From positions 145,867,447 through 145,931,446 of the forward strand of contig OX352772.1 of NCBI GenBank assembly GCA_947095535.1: a stretch of 64,000 nt of DNA, given 5' to 3'. Source of the stretch: Poecilobothrus nobilitatus. Its lineage: Eukaryota > Arthropoda > Insecta > Diptera > Dolichopodidae. Positions within the stretch are counted from its first letter, which is position 1, and every line of letters begins with the position of its first letter. The notes beneath the pieces are model-generated. The model saw nothing but the letters and a program-made list of their open reading frames with translations. It was not told where the DNA came from and searched no databases. A program made the translations under genes and the position numbers. Of this stretch, positions 29,860 to 41,416 are shown piece after piece.

Positions 29860-30746
29860 ACCAGCAAGGCGTAGATATCCTAGAAGGAAATTCTTACAAA
29901 GAGGTTTACAAGATACTTGGCAAATTGATTTAGTTGAAATGATACCATACGCAAAGTTTAATAATGGCTTTAAATATATGTTAACTGCCATAGATATATT
30001 TTCTAAATACGCATATGCTGAACCTGTAAAAACAAAGAATGCTGAAAATGTTTTAAATGCCCTGAAATCAATTTTTGTACGCGCTAAAGTTATACCCAAA
30101 AATATTCACTCGTTTCAAGGCAAAGAGTTTTTTAATTCACAATTCCAAAACTATATGAGAGAAAAAATAATCAATCACTATCATACATATAGTGAATTAA
30201 AAGCATCAATTGTTGAACGATTTTATCGTACAATGAAAAATTCTATGTGGAAAAAATTTAGTCTAAATGGAAATTATAAATGGTTATCTATTTTGCAATC
30301 AATAATAAAAGATTATAATTCAAGAAAACATTCTACAGTAAAGCTTTCTACCTGAAAAAGTTACGCTAAAAAATGAAAGAAATATATTGAAAAATATATA
30401 TATGCAACCTAAAATTTTTCAAAAAAGTAAATATAAGGTTGGTGAATATGTAAGAATAAGTAAATATAAAGGTCACTTCGAAAAAGGCTATCAACCAAAT
30501 TGGTCAACTGAAATATTTAAAATTGATAAGATCAATAATACCTATCCAGTTACATATCAATTATCAGATTATAAAAATAATCCTATTTCAGGTGGTTTCT
30601 ACAAAGAGGAACTCACTCCTGTTGAATATCCAAATTCTTACCTGGTAGAAAAAATTATTAAAAAACAAGGTAATAAAGTTTTTGTTAAATGGTTAGGTTT
30701 CAATGATGATCATAATACTTGGATTAATAAAAAAAATAGTATTTAA
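29831..30746 (+). pseudogene. Polinton integrase with chromodomain, element B (active-site change)
   Basis: The frame is open from 29831; the homologous start is gone, and the ATG at 29846 replaces a Lys codon. Core: first Asp in WQIDLVEM; the second motif reads HSFQGKEFF where element D has HSDQGKEFF, so the second catalytic Asp is Phe; Glu is present in KASIVERF. A frameshift near 30350 precedes the chromodomain frame ending 30746 (VFVKWLGF, HNTWINK). With the missing Asp, integration activity is not expected. Confidence 0.85.
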
Positions 30747-30833
30747 TAAATTTGAACATATTTGATATTTTTTGTGCTATTTATACTAAAATTTAAACAT
30801 TATATTTCTAAAATTTAAACATTATATTTCTAA

Positions 30834-33800
30834 TTAATTATTAACATTAGATCTTTTATATCCATAGGGAAATGAACTACCATCTTCCATAAATTTAAAT
30901 TAAACAAACATCTATGATGGATTTGTTAACATGTCATATAAATCCTTAGGTTGATTAATAATTATTGTTTTTTGTAAGTTTTCTCTCTGTCCAAATTTAC
31001 CCCAAAAAGAATTAAGCATTAATTTTGCAAAAGATCGTAGTCCCTGATTATTTATAATTTCATTAAATTAACTAGTCCTAACTAGTTGAATATTTTCATT
31101 TCTAAGAAAATCCGTTATATACTTCTCTTTCTCTTCCTTTGCTATACAGTTACTAGGCCATCCCGATGCCTGTTGTTTTATTTTTAAAAATTTGTTCATC
31201 ATTTGTGTGAAAAGACCATCTGTTTTTGTTACACCATTGTATTGACATATGTTGTAGCTCCATATTTCATGAATTTCTAATATTTTATATTTCAATTCAA
31301 GAGCTTTTAACACTTCATCAATAATTCATGTTCCAAGTAAAGCTCTTTCGTTATCATTATGTAAACAAAATTCATTTAGGTTTTTTTCTTCACTACATGT
31401 GCGACATAAGGAAAACATTGTTGTTTTGTTTTACAGGTAATACTGGATGTATAAGATTTTCTGGTGGTAAAATTTTACATTTTATAAGTCCATTCAAATC
31501 TTTTAAATTTTGTTTAGTACAATTAACGTTTCCTACATAAACATCTGGATGGCCGACAGGAAATTTTCTATATTTGCAAACCTATGGATATAAAGAACAA
31601 ATATCTATATATTTTATTTTTTCTCCTTTTTTACATTTGTAGTAGTTGTAAACATTATCTGTACGACCACCATAAAAAAAATCCCGAGGTTTTAATGGTG
31701 AAAGTTGTACTAATGGATGGTTATTTAAGTAATTCATTTTACTTTTACTTATTTGAGAATAAAAATCACATTCCCACATTTCAATTACATTGTAATCTAA
31801 TCTTTTCAACCTATCAGATTTTCTAATAGTTCTATCATATCGTTCATTCATTGTATCATTTTTATTATCATATAAATATGAATTACGATTACGTGGAAAA
31901 CAGTTAGGATGACCGTGATAATAACATCCATAAAATTCAAAAACTTGATTAGTTTCTGAACAAAAACCATCAACTTTTACACCGGCTACGACAGCTTCTT
32001 TTTGTTTAGCAGCACGTCTAATGTTAATATTCCGTTTTTCCTCCTCCCAAACCAACCATTGAATAGCTGCCTTTGATTGGTTATCTGAATACCTATACCC
32101 GTTTTTGGGTATTAAACCAATCGTATCTGGTTTTAAAAAATTACGTCTAAATGCAAGATTACAAGCAGACGCTATAGTTGTGGCCTCTAGAAAAGGTTTA
32201 ACGTTACATTCTCTAAGAAAAAATTATCTGAACTTTAAGCATGATTGCGTTAGTATTGCTACATCATTTATAAAATATTTTACAATATCATTTTCCATAT
32301 AGAATTCATCATTTTTGTGATCTTCATACCATTTCAGAAATACTTCACGTTCGTTAGTTTTCATGGTATCTGGGTTATAATATTCAACAGGTGGTAATGG
32401 TCTAATATAATTTTTATTTTCCATTGTATTGAAGAGATGCGGGAAATATCCTTTTTTCAAATCAATTTGTAAATCAAAAGCCTTTGGTAATTTTGATAAT
32501 GCCATTGCAAACAAATTAATTGAGTCTATAAATTTTATGTTATCTAATAACATCATGATAATTTTTGAACCTCGCATAATTAGTTTAGTTTTTAAAGAGG
32601 TTATAATAATGGCTAACATAATATTTAAAATAAATTGATGGTCAAAAGATTGTCCATTATGTGCTATTACCACGACAGTTTTGAATTCTTTTCTTATCTC
32701 CATTATGTACATCAGAAATTGCTCTATAATATTTCCCTCTTTAATTCCTCTTCTTCTAAATTTACATGTTTCACAAAAATATAACGAAGACAACGGAATA
32801 CATGCGTCACATCTTTGCTCGAAAACACACAAATTTGGTTCTTGTAGTTTAATATCTGATAGAATGCCTCTTATGTACTTCTCTCCAAAAGCTTTTTCTT
32901 GTTGTGTTTCCAAATAGTAAAATATATAAATAAAATTTTTTAGTTTAGGTCGATTTTTGTTTTGTTGAATAAAACATTTATGATTCTCAGGAACATAGTT
33001 ACTGCAAATCTCGCAAAAGTATTCACCACATGGTTTCTGTCGGCTCTATAAAGTTTTAAGCAAGACAAACATTTTTTAACTTCGTCACAAATACTGTTAC
33101 GTTTTGAACTTGACGCCCTATGATTATCTAAACACATTCGACCTCGAAATGAACGATTACAATCATTCCATAAAATTTGTTTTAAATTATTAAGACATGG
33201 TGGAGAATTTTGACAGCATGGACATGTTCCTGTGCATCTATGATTACTTTTGTTGTTGTATGGAATGTGGCAATCTTCACAATAATATCTGGCGCAAAAG
33301 GTTGCAGTCAGCGATTTTATTACGTTGTAGTGATTTTTATAAAACAACAAATTTAGCCGTTTTTCAGGTCCAATTCCTTCAAATATTACCTCTCTGCCTC
33401 TTGTTCCCCATTTGTACACAACAATTTTATAATTTTTCAAATATTCTTGAAATTTTTTGAGTTCCTGTATTCCACAACCTTTATTTGGAATTTTTACTCC
33501 TGCATTTTTAGTTAGTTCGATAGCTTTTAAAGTTTGTAATTTTCCTGTATCATTACGAATTTTGTGTTTGTAGTTCTTATCATTTTTAGTTTGTGATATT
33601 GTCATAATTAAGGCCTGAGGTAGACATAAATTGTTTTTGTTTTTAATGCAAATTATTCCCTTTCGCTTTAAGCTTTCCTCATCATATGATGAATATATTT
33701 GTGATCTTCCTCTCCCAAATGGTAGCCTTACAGAAGTAACTGAAAGACAAAATGTATCTGCTTAAACCTGTAACATAAAAACAAAATAAAAGTATTAATA

Positions 33801-34193
33801 ATAAAAATAATAATGAAGTATTTATTTAGTAGTTACCTTCAGAATTACTTTGAAAAATGTTTGATATCATTTCCCATACATCAGAAAATGTTAAATCGCC
33901 TGCATTTCTAAAATTTAGCCATCCAGGACCATGTTGCTGGAAGCTTTCTCCACAGAATGTTAATCCTACCTTATCTAGAGGGTGCAAATCAGTTGTAACA
34001 TCTTGAATTATTTTATACAATGCGTTTTTTATCCAGTTAACCGGTTCTACGTTATTAGGAACTGAATTAATTATAAACTTGCCTTTACGTCCGCGTACCT
34101 TAAAACGTTTGACTATTGATGCTGAATCACTTTCAATCCCATAAGCAAGTGATTCTATCTCCGGTGAATGATTACAAAATCTTTTTTTGACAT
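30834..34193 (-). pseudogene. polB: Protein-primed family B DNA polymerase, element B (inverted)
   Basis: The N-terminus is at 34193 (MSKK), with a frameshift in the following A run. Exon 1 ends at 33837; intron 33768-33836. Then Cys-rich fingers (YYCEDCHIPY, CPCCQNSPPC), exonuclease motif I reading FYYLET (Asp replaced by Tyr; D has FYDLET), motif II AHNGQSFDHQF, KVDGFC, pol motif A IKYIDICSLYP and motif B NSFWGKFGQR. After LTNPS the gene jumps to the extreme C-terminus (EDGSSFPYGY), a deletion of roughly 590 bases compared with D that removes motif C (YxDTDS). Several frameshifts. Tail-to-tail with the integrase. Confidence 0.85.
33768..33836 (-). other. Spliceosomal intron in PolB of element B
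   Basis: On the minus strand the exon ends ...TCTGAAG, the intron begins GTAACT and ends TTACAG, 69 bases. Splicing rejoins Gly-Leu-Ser codons as in element D, where an intron lies at the same codon (51939-52003). The intron body is T-rich with stops in frame. Confidence 0.8.
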
Positions 34194-34269
34194 TTTTTAT
34201 TTTTTTTTTGTATTGACTCGCTTGCTGCAGCTATTTGACCAAACTAACCAAAACTAATTTAAATATTTC

Positions 34270-34740
34270 GTTTTTAGAGTAAAAACAAAAATTTCTTCAA
34301 GCAAATATTTGCAACAATGTTTGTAAGATGTATGAATTCTAAAAAAGTAATTACAATAAATTCAATTTTAATTAAATATACGTTAGTAGATTGTATATAT
34401 TACATGCAATTGCATTTGATATAAATTATCGAAAAGGAATTTATAGAATAAATTCAGGTTTAAACACAAATATTTTGTTTTTACAGTAAACACCTATCTT
34501 CAAACAAAGTATTTGCAACATTGTATTTTTAATAAATCATATCTTCCTTTTTTTTTCTAATTAAAACTACCTACATTTTTTTGAATCTTTCTTTGAAATA
34601 GAAAATATTTCAACAATGTAGTTTGATTTATGAAGCCGAAAGCAGTTACAATAAATTAAAATTTTAATTAATATGCTTTGGTAAATTTTATAGATTTCTA
34701 GCAATTTTATTTAATATAAATACTGCAGAATTTTATAGAA
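34270..34740. promoter_or_regulatory. Divergent PolB/Gln-rich intergenic region with iterated motif
   Basis: Read toward PolB, ACATTGTTGCAAATA (about 34305-34324), TACAATGTTGCAAATA (about 34510-34527) and TACATTGTTGAAATA (about 34605-34621) recur, and a ~300-base period links GTTACAATAAATT-type flanks. TATAAAT strings occur at about 34420 and 34716. The same motif is in element D between the same two genes. It could be promoter or origin sequence. Confidence 0.5.
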
Positions 34741-34790
34741 GAAATCATAGTCTTACTTAAAATCAAGCAAAGTAAACAACATAATCAAGC

Positions 34791-35303
34791 ATGGACAACA
34801 ACACTGAAGACATATTTTGCTTTACACAACCAACACAGGTTGTGCTTCCACCGAAGAGGAAGAAATCCCAGCATCAGCAACAACCTCAACACCAACAAGC
34901 ATCACAGCACCAGCAACAATTACAGCACCAGCAACAATCCCAACAACAACAACAACAATACGAACAACACCAATCATATGAGCAACCAAAAAGAAAAAGA
35001 TGTTTGGAATCATTTAATGCAAAAATAAAAAGAAAAACTTTTTTAAAGGTAAAAGATATGGAGCCAGATGCGATATATACAATTAAAAAAGTTAAACTAT
35101 TACCAACAGTTAATGGACCGTCTTGGGTTTATGAAACAGAAAATTACATAATTTTCATACCAAAAACCTATCTGGACCTATTCGAAGATAAAGAATTCCA
35201 GGAGGAAATTCTAAAAGGCGATCTCTATTTAATTAGAGATAGCACTGAAAATTTAAAACTGCTTGATGAAACAAGCAATAAACATTTAGCAATTAACCAA
35301 TAA
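34791..35303 (+). CDS. Gln-rich conserved Polinton protein, element B
   Basis: Intact 170 residues. The N-terminus (TEDIFCFTQP) is followed by a basic PPKRKKSQ and a long Gln/His tract (residues ~28-62), then the basic PKRKRCLESF. The C-terminal ~95-residue domain (FLKVKDMEPDAIYTIKKV, IIFIPKTYLDLF) is the conserved part shared with 4645-4995 and 48873-49428. The Gln tract reads (CAR)n on this strand. A nucleic-acid-binding role is likely from charge, unproven. Confidence 0.7.
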   Translation: MDNNTEDIFCFTQPTQVVLPPKRKKSQHQQQPQHQQASQHQQQLQHQQQSQQQQQQYEQHQSYEQPKRKRCLESFNAKIKRKTFLKVKDMEPDAIYTIKKVKLLPTVNGPSWVYETENYIIFIPKTYLDLFEDKEFQEEILKGDLYLIRDSTENLKLLDETSNKHLAINQ

Positions 35304-35394
35304 AATTGTAATAAAAATAAAATTAATAAATAAAAAAATTTAATAAAAAAAACAAAATTCTGTATTTTACTTGTTTACACTTTTTATACCCTAC

Positions 35395-37439
35395 ACTTAA
35401 AGTATAGCGTATATTAACTTTGGTATGGTGTTTGTAACCACCAAAAGCAAGCGAGTTAGGTATAGACATGTATATATATTCTGAATCAGGATCACCGCCG
35501 GAGTCGATTTAGCGATGTCCGTCCGTCCGTCCGTCCGTCCGTACGCACGATAACTCAAAAAATAATGATGCTATCTTGATGAAATTTATATAGTAGGTTA
35601 CTAATTACGAAAGAAAGGCTAAGTTCGAATCTGGACAAAATCCGTCCATGGGTTCGGATTCTGGAAGCTTCCGAATGATTCCGGGCTTTTGGAGATAATC
35701 TCCGCAAACGAGATTATCTCCAAAAGCAACAAAGATAGAACCTTCAAATTTTGTACAATGATGTTTCTTCCCGTTCGATTTATGTCTCTGAAATTTAAGA
35801 GGATTTGGTCCATGGGTTTGGGTTTTGGAAGCTTCCGAACGAGCACCAGAGCAAATGAGATTATTTCCAAAACCAACAAAGATAGAACCTTTAAATTTTG
35901 TACAATGATGTTCCTTCCCGTTCGATTTATGTCTCTGAAATTTAAGAGGATTTGGTCCATGGGTTTGGATTTGGAAGCTTCCGAACGAGCCCCAGAGCAA
36001 ATGAGATTATCTCCAAAACCAATAAAGATATAACCTTTACTTTTTGCAGAATGGTGTTCTTTCATGTATGATTTAGGCCTCTGAAATTTAAGAGGATTTG
36101 GTCCATGGGTTTGGATTTGGAAGCTTCCGAACGAGCACCAGAGCAAATGAGATTATCTCCAAAACCAACAAAGATATAACCTTTAAATTTGGCAGGGTGG
36201 TGTTCTTTCATGTTTTATTTAAGTCTCTGAAATGTGAGAAGATTTGGTCCATGGGTTCGGGTTTTGGAAACTTCCGAACGAGCCCCAGAGCAAACGAGAT
36301 TATCTCCAAAAACAACAAATATATAACCTTTAAATTTGGCCGAATGGTGTTTTTTCATGTTTGATTTAAGTCTCTGAAATTTGAGAGGATTTGGCCATGG
36401 GTTTAAATTTGAAAGAATTTGAACCGTGGATTCGAATTTTGGAAGCTTCCGAACGAGCCGCAGAGCAAATGAGATTATATCCAATACGAACAAAGGTAGA
36501 ACCTTTGAATTTGGTACAATGGTGTTCTTTCGTGTTTGATTTATGTCTCTGAAATTTAAGAGGATTTGGTCCATGGGTTTGGTTTTGGAAGCTTCCGAAC
36601 GAGCCCCAGAGCAAATGAGATTATCTCCAAAACCAATAAAGATATAACCTTTACTTTTGGCATAATGGTGTTCTTTCATGTATGATTTAGGCCTCTGAAA
36701 TTTGAGAGGATTTGGTCTTTGGGTTCGGATTTTGAAAGCTTCCGAACGAGCCTCAGAGCAAATGATATTATCTCCAAATGCAACAAAGATACAACCTTTA
36801 AATTAGGCAGAATGGTGTTCCTTCATGTTTGATTTATGTTTCTGAAATTTGTGAGGATTTGGTCCATGGGTTCAAATCTTGGAAGCTTCCGGACGAGCCC
36901 CAGAGCAAACGAGTATATCTCCACAACCAACAAAGATAGAACTTTTATTTTTAGTACAAAGGTGTTCTGTTATGTTTCCTTTTCTGTAAAATTGGAAACT
37001 GACATTTGAAAGAATTTGAACCATGGGTTCGTATTTTGGAAACTTCCGGACGAGCACAAGAGCAACGAGCATATCTCCAAAACCAACAAAAGTAGAACCT
37101 TTAAATTTAATAGAATGGTGTTCTGGCAAGTTTTCTTTATGTTCCTGAGATGGATTCGATGAATTGGAGTGGCAATTCGGGTAGCTGACACAAACGTCCC
37201 AAGGACTACCAATCTTCGAAAATAATTAAGATAGAAACTTAAAATTTTATACAAGGGTGTCAAGCATATCCCAAGCGGATGCCTCTTTTACGTTCTTGAA
37301 ATTCGAGTTGAATAAGACAGAAAAGGGAAGAAGTTCAAGCAGCTGCCAAAAACACTTATGGATTTTTAATTTAATTCGAATTATTCAGGTGTAGGGTATT
37401 AATAAGTCGGTTGCATCGACTTACTGTTACATTTACTTG
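35395..37439 (+). mobile_element. Helentron-associated-type repeat with central tandem array, copy 3
   Basis: Same family and same ends as 5521-7843 (starts TATACCCTACAC, ends TTACTTG with the TAAGTCG/CGACTTA hairpin near 37403-37423). It has about ten ~147 bp units instead of twelve, and a small local duplication (GGAGATAATCTCCGCAAACGAGATTATCTCC, about 35691-35720) absent from the other copy. It lies directly after the Gln-rich gene. Confidence 0.75.
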
Positions 37440-38585
37440 TTTTTTTTGCTTTTAAATTTTTCTATTTTTACAGCTATTTAGATTATATATTTTAATTATA
37501 AATAATAGATGTTTAAAAAAAATGTTTAACAAAGAGAAAGTAATTACTTATATTTAATAAAAAACGTTTGCATTTTATTTACATTTTTTTTCTCAGGCTT
37601 TTCAGTTTAAGCTCTGTGAGAGGTATTTGACTATTTTAGAGAGTCATATAAAAAAAATAAAAAATTAGAATAGATGATTCAAAACTATATAATTAAGTAA
37701 GTTGGCAATGTACTATTATATTTCGTATCACCTAATTAGAACGAAAAAAAGTAAAACGAGAAATTTATTTTTAAAATGAAACTCAACTTAATATATAACG
37801 AAAACATAATTTGTCTACCATCTGTATGACATAATTACAAATTTCAATTTAAATCTTCTGATTACATAGTTTCTATTTTAGAATTTGCTACATAGAAATT
37901 AATACCCTTTTGATTTTCCTTTTTGTTTTGACCTTCTAATTTCATAAAATACAAGCCATCCTATACCAGGTATTCAGAAATTTAAGAATGCAATATATTC
38001 TTAATAAATTTATCTTGATAATTCAATTTATTCTTTTACCTTTTTTTCTATCTTTTAAATAATATACAAATATTGTAAACAAAACCAGATTTAATCAAAC
38101 GAAAAAAAGAAAAAGGTACATGTGGACGCTAATTTCTATTTTGAATTTCTTTTTAACCTTTTTATATGCAACATATATATGTAGATATATATTCTACGTT
38201 CTTACTATACTATACTATACCAATCTATTTGCATTCAACTTTTCTTGCCTCTTTATTTAGAAAGGTAGAAACCTTTTTAAAATACTACATAGTAATCTAA
38301 ACCAGATATTCTGCTAAAAAAAAAAAAACGAAGATGCTAATTGTTATTTTGTATTTCTTCCTATAGTAAACCAACACAAAAAAAACACGCATTCCTTAAA
38401 GATTTAAAGAAAACACTTTAAAACTAGTTCACCAAAATTAAATAACACGTGCTTTAATATTTACATATAATAGTTTTGCTAACTATTTTCATGTTGACCT
38501 ATTATAATATACAATCAAAGAGCTCTAAAAGACTTGTTTTACCCCCACTTCTAACAGAATCCAGGTCACAACACTTCCGGTTTCT
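37440..38585. other. AT-rich sequence without recognised features
   Basis: No open frame of note, no similarity noticed to other parts of the window. It may hold the right end of element B or older insertion debris. Confidence 0.4.
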
Positions 38586-38589
38586 CTAA

Positions 38590-38730
38590 AACTCAAGGTC
38601 ATTCAAATATAGGTTAATTTACGTGGGCGTGCGATATGGTTTATTAAAAACTAGGTCGTGCGATATGGGCTTATTTTGTCCCATGCCAAAGTGCCTCTAT
38701 ACCTACTCATGCATAGTTTCTTTATTCTTG
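38590..38730 (+). repeat. Left arm of inverted repeats around fragment C
   Basis: ATTCAAATATAGGTTAA...GTGCGATATGGG...CCAAAGTG...TACCTACT reads in the same order as the reverse complement of about 40310-40400. The string GTGCGATATGG occurs twice here (about 38627 and 38655). These could be terminal-repeat tips of the A-type element whose PolB remains lie between them. Confidence 0.45.
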
Positions 38731-39119
38731 GGAATTTGTATTCTGATTAATTAAAAAAACTGCATAAACTAAGTAATTATTAGTTTATATCTAATGCAAT
38801 AGAACTATGCCAATTATCATGTAATTTTTGAAATAAATACATGACACATATGTACCTTGAATTATTATTTATAGCTACCAGGAACTAAACTTTTTTTGTT
38901 CGTAAATTCCTTTGTTAAAACAATAAATCTTTTCAACAACTTACAAGTTACGTTTTCAACATTGATTTCAATACGTGACACACCTTAAACTTTCAAGAAT
39001 TACATAATACAATGTTATAGGTACCTTATACATATTTTCCTGTGTGCTTTTTAAAAAAATTATAAATATGAAGACAAAAAAATTATTTTTAAATTCTTTA
39101 TTATATTTTACATAAAAAC

Positions 39120-40300
39120 TTAATTATTTTCAATTGCATAATGACCTCATGGTAATGTATTACAACCATCTGTTAAAATAAATCTTTTATCATCAAACGC
39201 GTTTAAAGCTAGTTTCGATTTAGTAATACTAACAACAGTATGTTTTTGAGATTTTATTAAATTTGGATTAATCATCTTATCTGTTATCTGAATAATTCTG
39301 TCATTCAAACAATTTACAAAATCATTAATACAAATTTCTCTTTTTACAACCGTTTTTTTAACACTTTTAATTTTTTTCAGTTTTTCTTTAGGTTCAACTT
39401 TGATTGCATACTGTTTAGATCTTAATCCAACAAAATGAGACATTATTTGTCCATTCAACTCATCTTTAATTAGCCCTACAACTTTTTTATTAACTCTTGG
39501 TATTCCCCAAATATTATTCAAAGGATAATCACTAGTATCGGCACGGGGTTTAGAATCTTCTTTTATTGTCTGATAAATATTGAAATTAGAAATTCCATAA
39601 ATTAAACTGTCGGTATCTGTATACAATACAGTACAATCTTCGCCAAATTTTGATTTCATGTAATCGTAATGATATTCATATATTAGCGTTTTTTAAATTT
39701 CCAGAACACAGAAACCAACATAAATAGGCTTATAAAAGTACACTTCAGATTTAAATAATAGCTACTAAATTCTCATTAAAAACTGTACTATTTTTGAAAA
39801 AAGGCGAAGAAATTAATGAATTGGCGCCGTACCTTCCTTACCAATTTGAAACTAGTTTTACATTACAATATTTTCTTACGTTTTCTAAACATTTTCCAAA
39901 AATGGCATTATTCTTAAGTTTAAAACGTTCAATATCAAGTTTATTGGTAGCTTGTGCTCTTAGTCTTGTGTTTAAGTCAATATAAGCTTTTAACCTTGCA
40001 GATTGATCAAATTCAAGAATCCTGTGAATTTTTTTAAACTTTAGACCATGTTTTAAAGCTTGTTTTAAATTTTTATAATGAATAACATATTTTTCTTTAT
40101 CGTTAAGAGTTGCAAGTAGTGTTTTTTGTTTTGAACCAGGTGACATATAGTTGCAGCGCAAAACGGTATATGGGCATCCAAATCGTGCTACTCTCTTGGA
40201 TAAATTAAATCGACTACAAAAATGTAACCTTTTGGTGAGTCGTTTTCTATTGTCTGAATATTATCTATTAAAAATCACATGGTTGAATCCATTTAAAATT
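39120..40300 (-). pseudogene. polB: C-terminal half of an A-type PolB (fragment C)
   Basis: From right to left: motif A (GYIFVVDLIYP, about 40205-40250), SPGSKQKTLLATL, YVIHYKNLKQALKHGL, the motif B region (ERFKLKNNAIFGK), a stop after VSNW, shifted frames at 39660-39835, motif C YTDTDS (about 39600), then YAIKVEPKE and the end at 39120, where TGA replaces the Trp codon of LPWGHY near 39145. It belongs to the same polymerase lineage as the N-terminal piece at 241-1823, not to the B/D type. No N-terminal half is present next to it. Confidence 0.8.
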
Positions 40301-40309
40301 CTCTGTTAG

Positions 40310-40400
40310 TAGGTAACCCTCCACTTTGGGATGGAAAAAAAATTTGACCCATATCGCACGAGATGTTGACCTACATTTTGAATTATGAGTTTAATGTAGG
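40310..40400 (-). repeat. Right arm of inverted repeats around fragment C
   Basis: Inverted partner of 38590-38730. AGTAGGT occurs just inside (40310) and just outside (about 40420), next to the start of the element D terminal repeat, so the exact border between C and D is unclear. Confidence 0.45.
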
Positions 40401-40464
40401 TCATGCTTCGTTAGTAGGTCAAGAACTTGTTTTGATCGTTTTGGTTTAGGTTTTAAGTTAAGTT

Positions 40465-41066
40465 GTATGTGTGGGTTGTTAACTTATAAGTTCCAAATGG
40501 TTTTATAGTAGGAAGTCAAGTGTTAAACAATTTAAAGTAGGGTCGGAACTTAATAAACAAAATTGTATAACTGAAGTTTAAATACTAGGCGCACATATAA
40601 AAGTAGTAAGAAAATTTCTTATATGAAAATAAAAAACATAAAAAATTCTTTTATTTTTAAATCTACAGCGCATCTTTCAAATTGAAAAGAAAAAGTGTAA
40701 TCCTGTTTTTGTTTTTTTTTTTTTTTTGTTTGTTAGCATAAAGAAAAAAAATTAAAGTAAGATATAGATTTTTTTTTTGCTTGCATAAAAATGTGGTCTC
40801 TTCTGGATAGAAGACTTTATAGAAGAAAAGAGAAAACGAAAGTCATTAATTAGCTGACTGCATGTCGTGTAAGAAATTTATTTTTATTTTTTAATCAAGA
40901 ATGTTCAGAGAATATGAATAAAAAGAAAACAAACAGCAAATTAAAAATATGGAACTGATTAAACTAAAGATATACTCTTTACTCTTGATATGCATTTATG
41001 TTTCTTGATATGCCTTTATGTTTATGTTTATTTTTTTTGTTTTTGTTTTATAGAATAAAAAATAAT
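40465..41066 (+). repeat. Left terminal inverted repeat of element D
   Basis: It is the reverse complement of 63438-64000, with small gaps (for example GGGTTGTTAACTTATAAG, AGTCATTAAT and TTCAGA landmarks in the same order). The outer end is not defined because the right copy runs off the window. A Polinton terminal repeat of at least ~600 bases is within the usual range. Confidence 0.8.
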
Positions 41067-41161
41067 TCAAAGATAGGTTAAATGATATCTATTTTAAAAA
41101 TATAAGATAAAAATAAAAGACATTTATTTTTTTATGTTTAAATTCTTTTATTATTATATTT

Positions 41162-41389
41162 TTATTTAAATCTAACTTTTAACATTTTTTTACGATGATC
41201 AGATGTTAAAATTGCAGAAATAGTGAGACCAACTTTTTCTATACGTCTCTGAAATCTATTTGTATCACGTGCATATTCTTCTCAATGACTTTTCCTTGCT
41301 GATCTGTAAGCATACTCCCATACATGCATAACGTGAATTTCTTGTTTAATATTGAAGTGAACTTTTTTAGTTTTTTTATTTAAATTCAT
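41162..41389 (-). pseudogene. Small basic conserved protein, element D (one TGA)
   Basis: 75-codon frame from the ATG at 41389 (MNLNKKTKKVHF) to TAA at 41162. It has IHVMHVWEYAYRSAR, a TGA at codon 36 where the family has Trp (next residues EE.ARD), and ends HRKKMLKVRF. The C-terminal domain of 14845-15207 in element A is the homologue. In D the gene sits next to the terminal repeat on the minus strand, in A before the integrase on the plus strand. Confidence 0.65.
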
Positions 41390-41416
41390 ATCGTGCAAGT
41401 ATGAAAATTGAAAATC

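Noticed and set aside
34822..35013. Valine-rich minus-strand ORF
   Set aside because: Antisense of the CAA/CAG repeat of the Gln-rich gene.
39794..39985. Plus-strand ORF opposite fragment C
   Set aside because: Antisense of the PolB motif B region.
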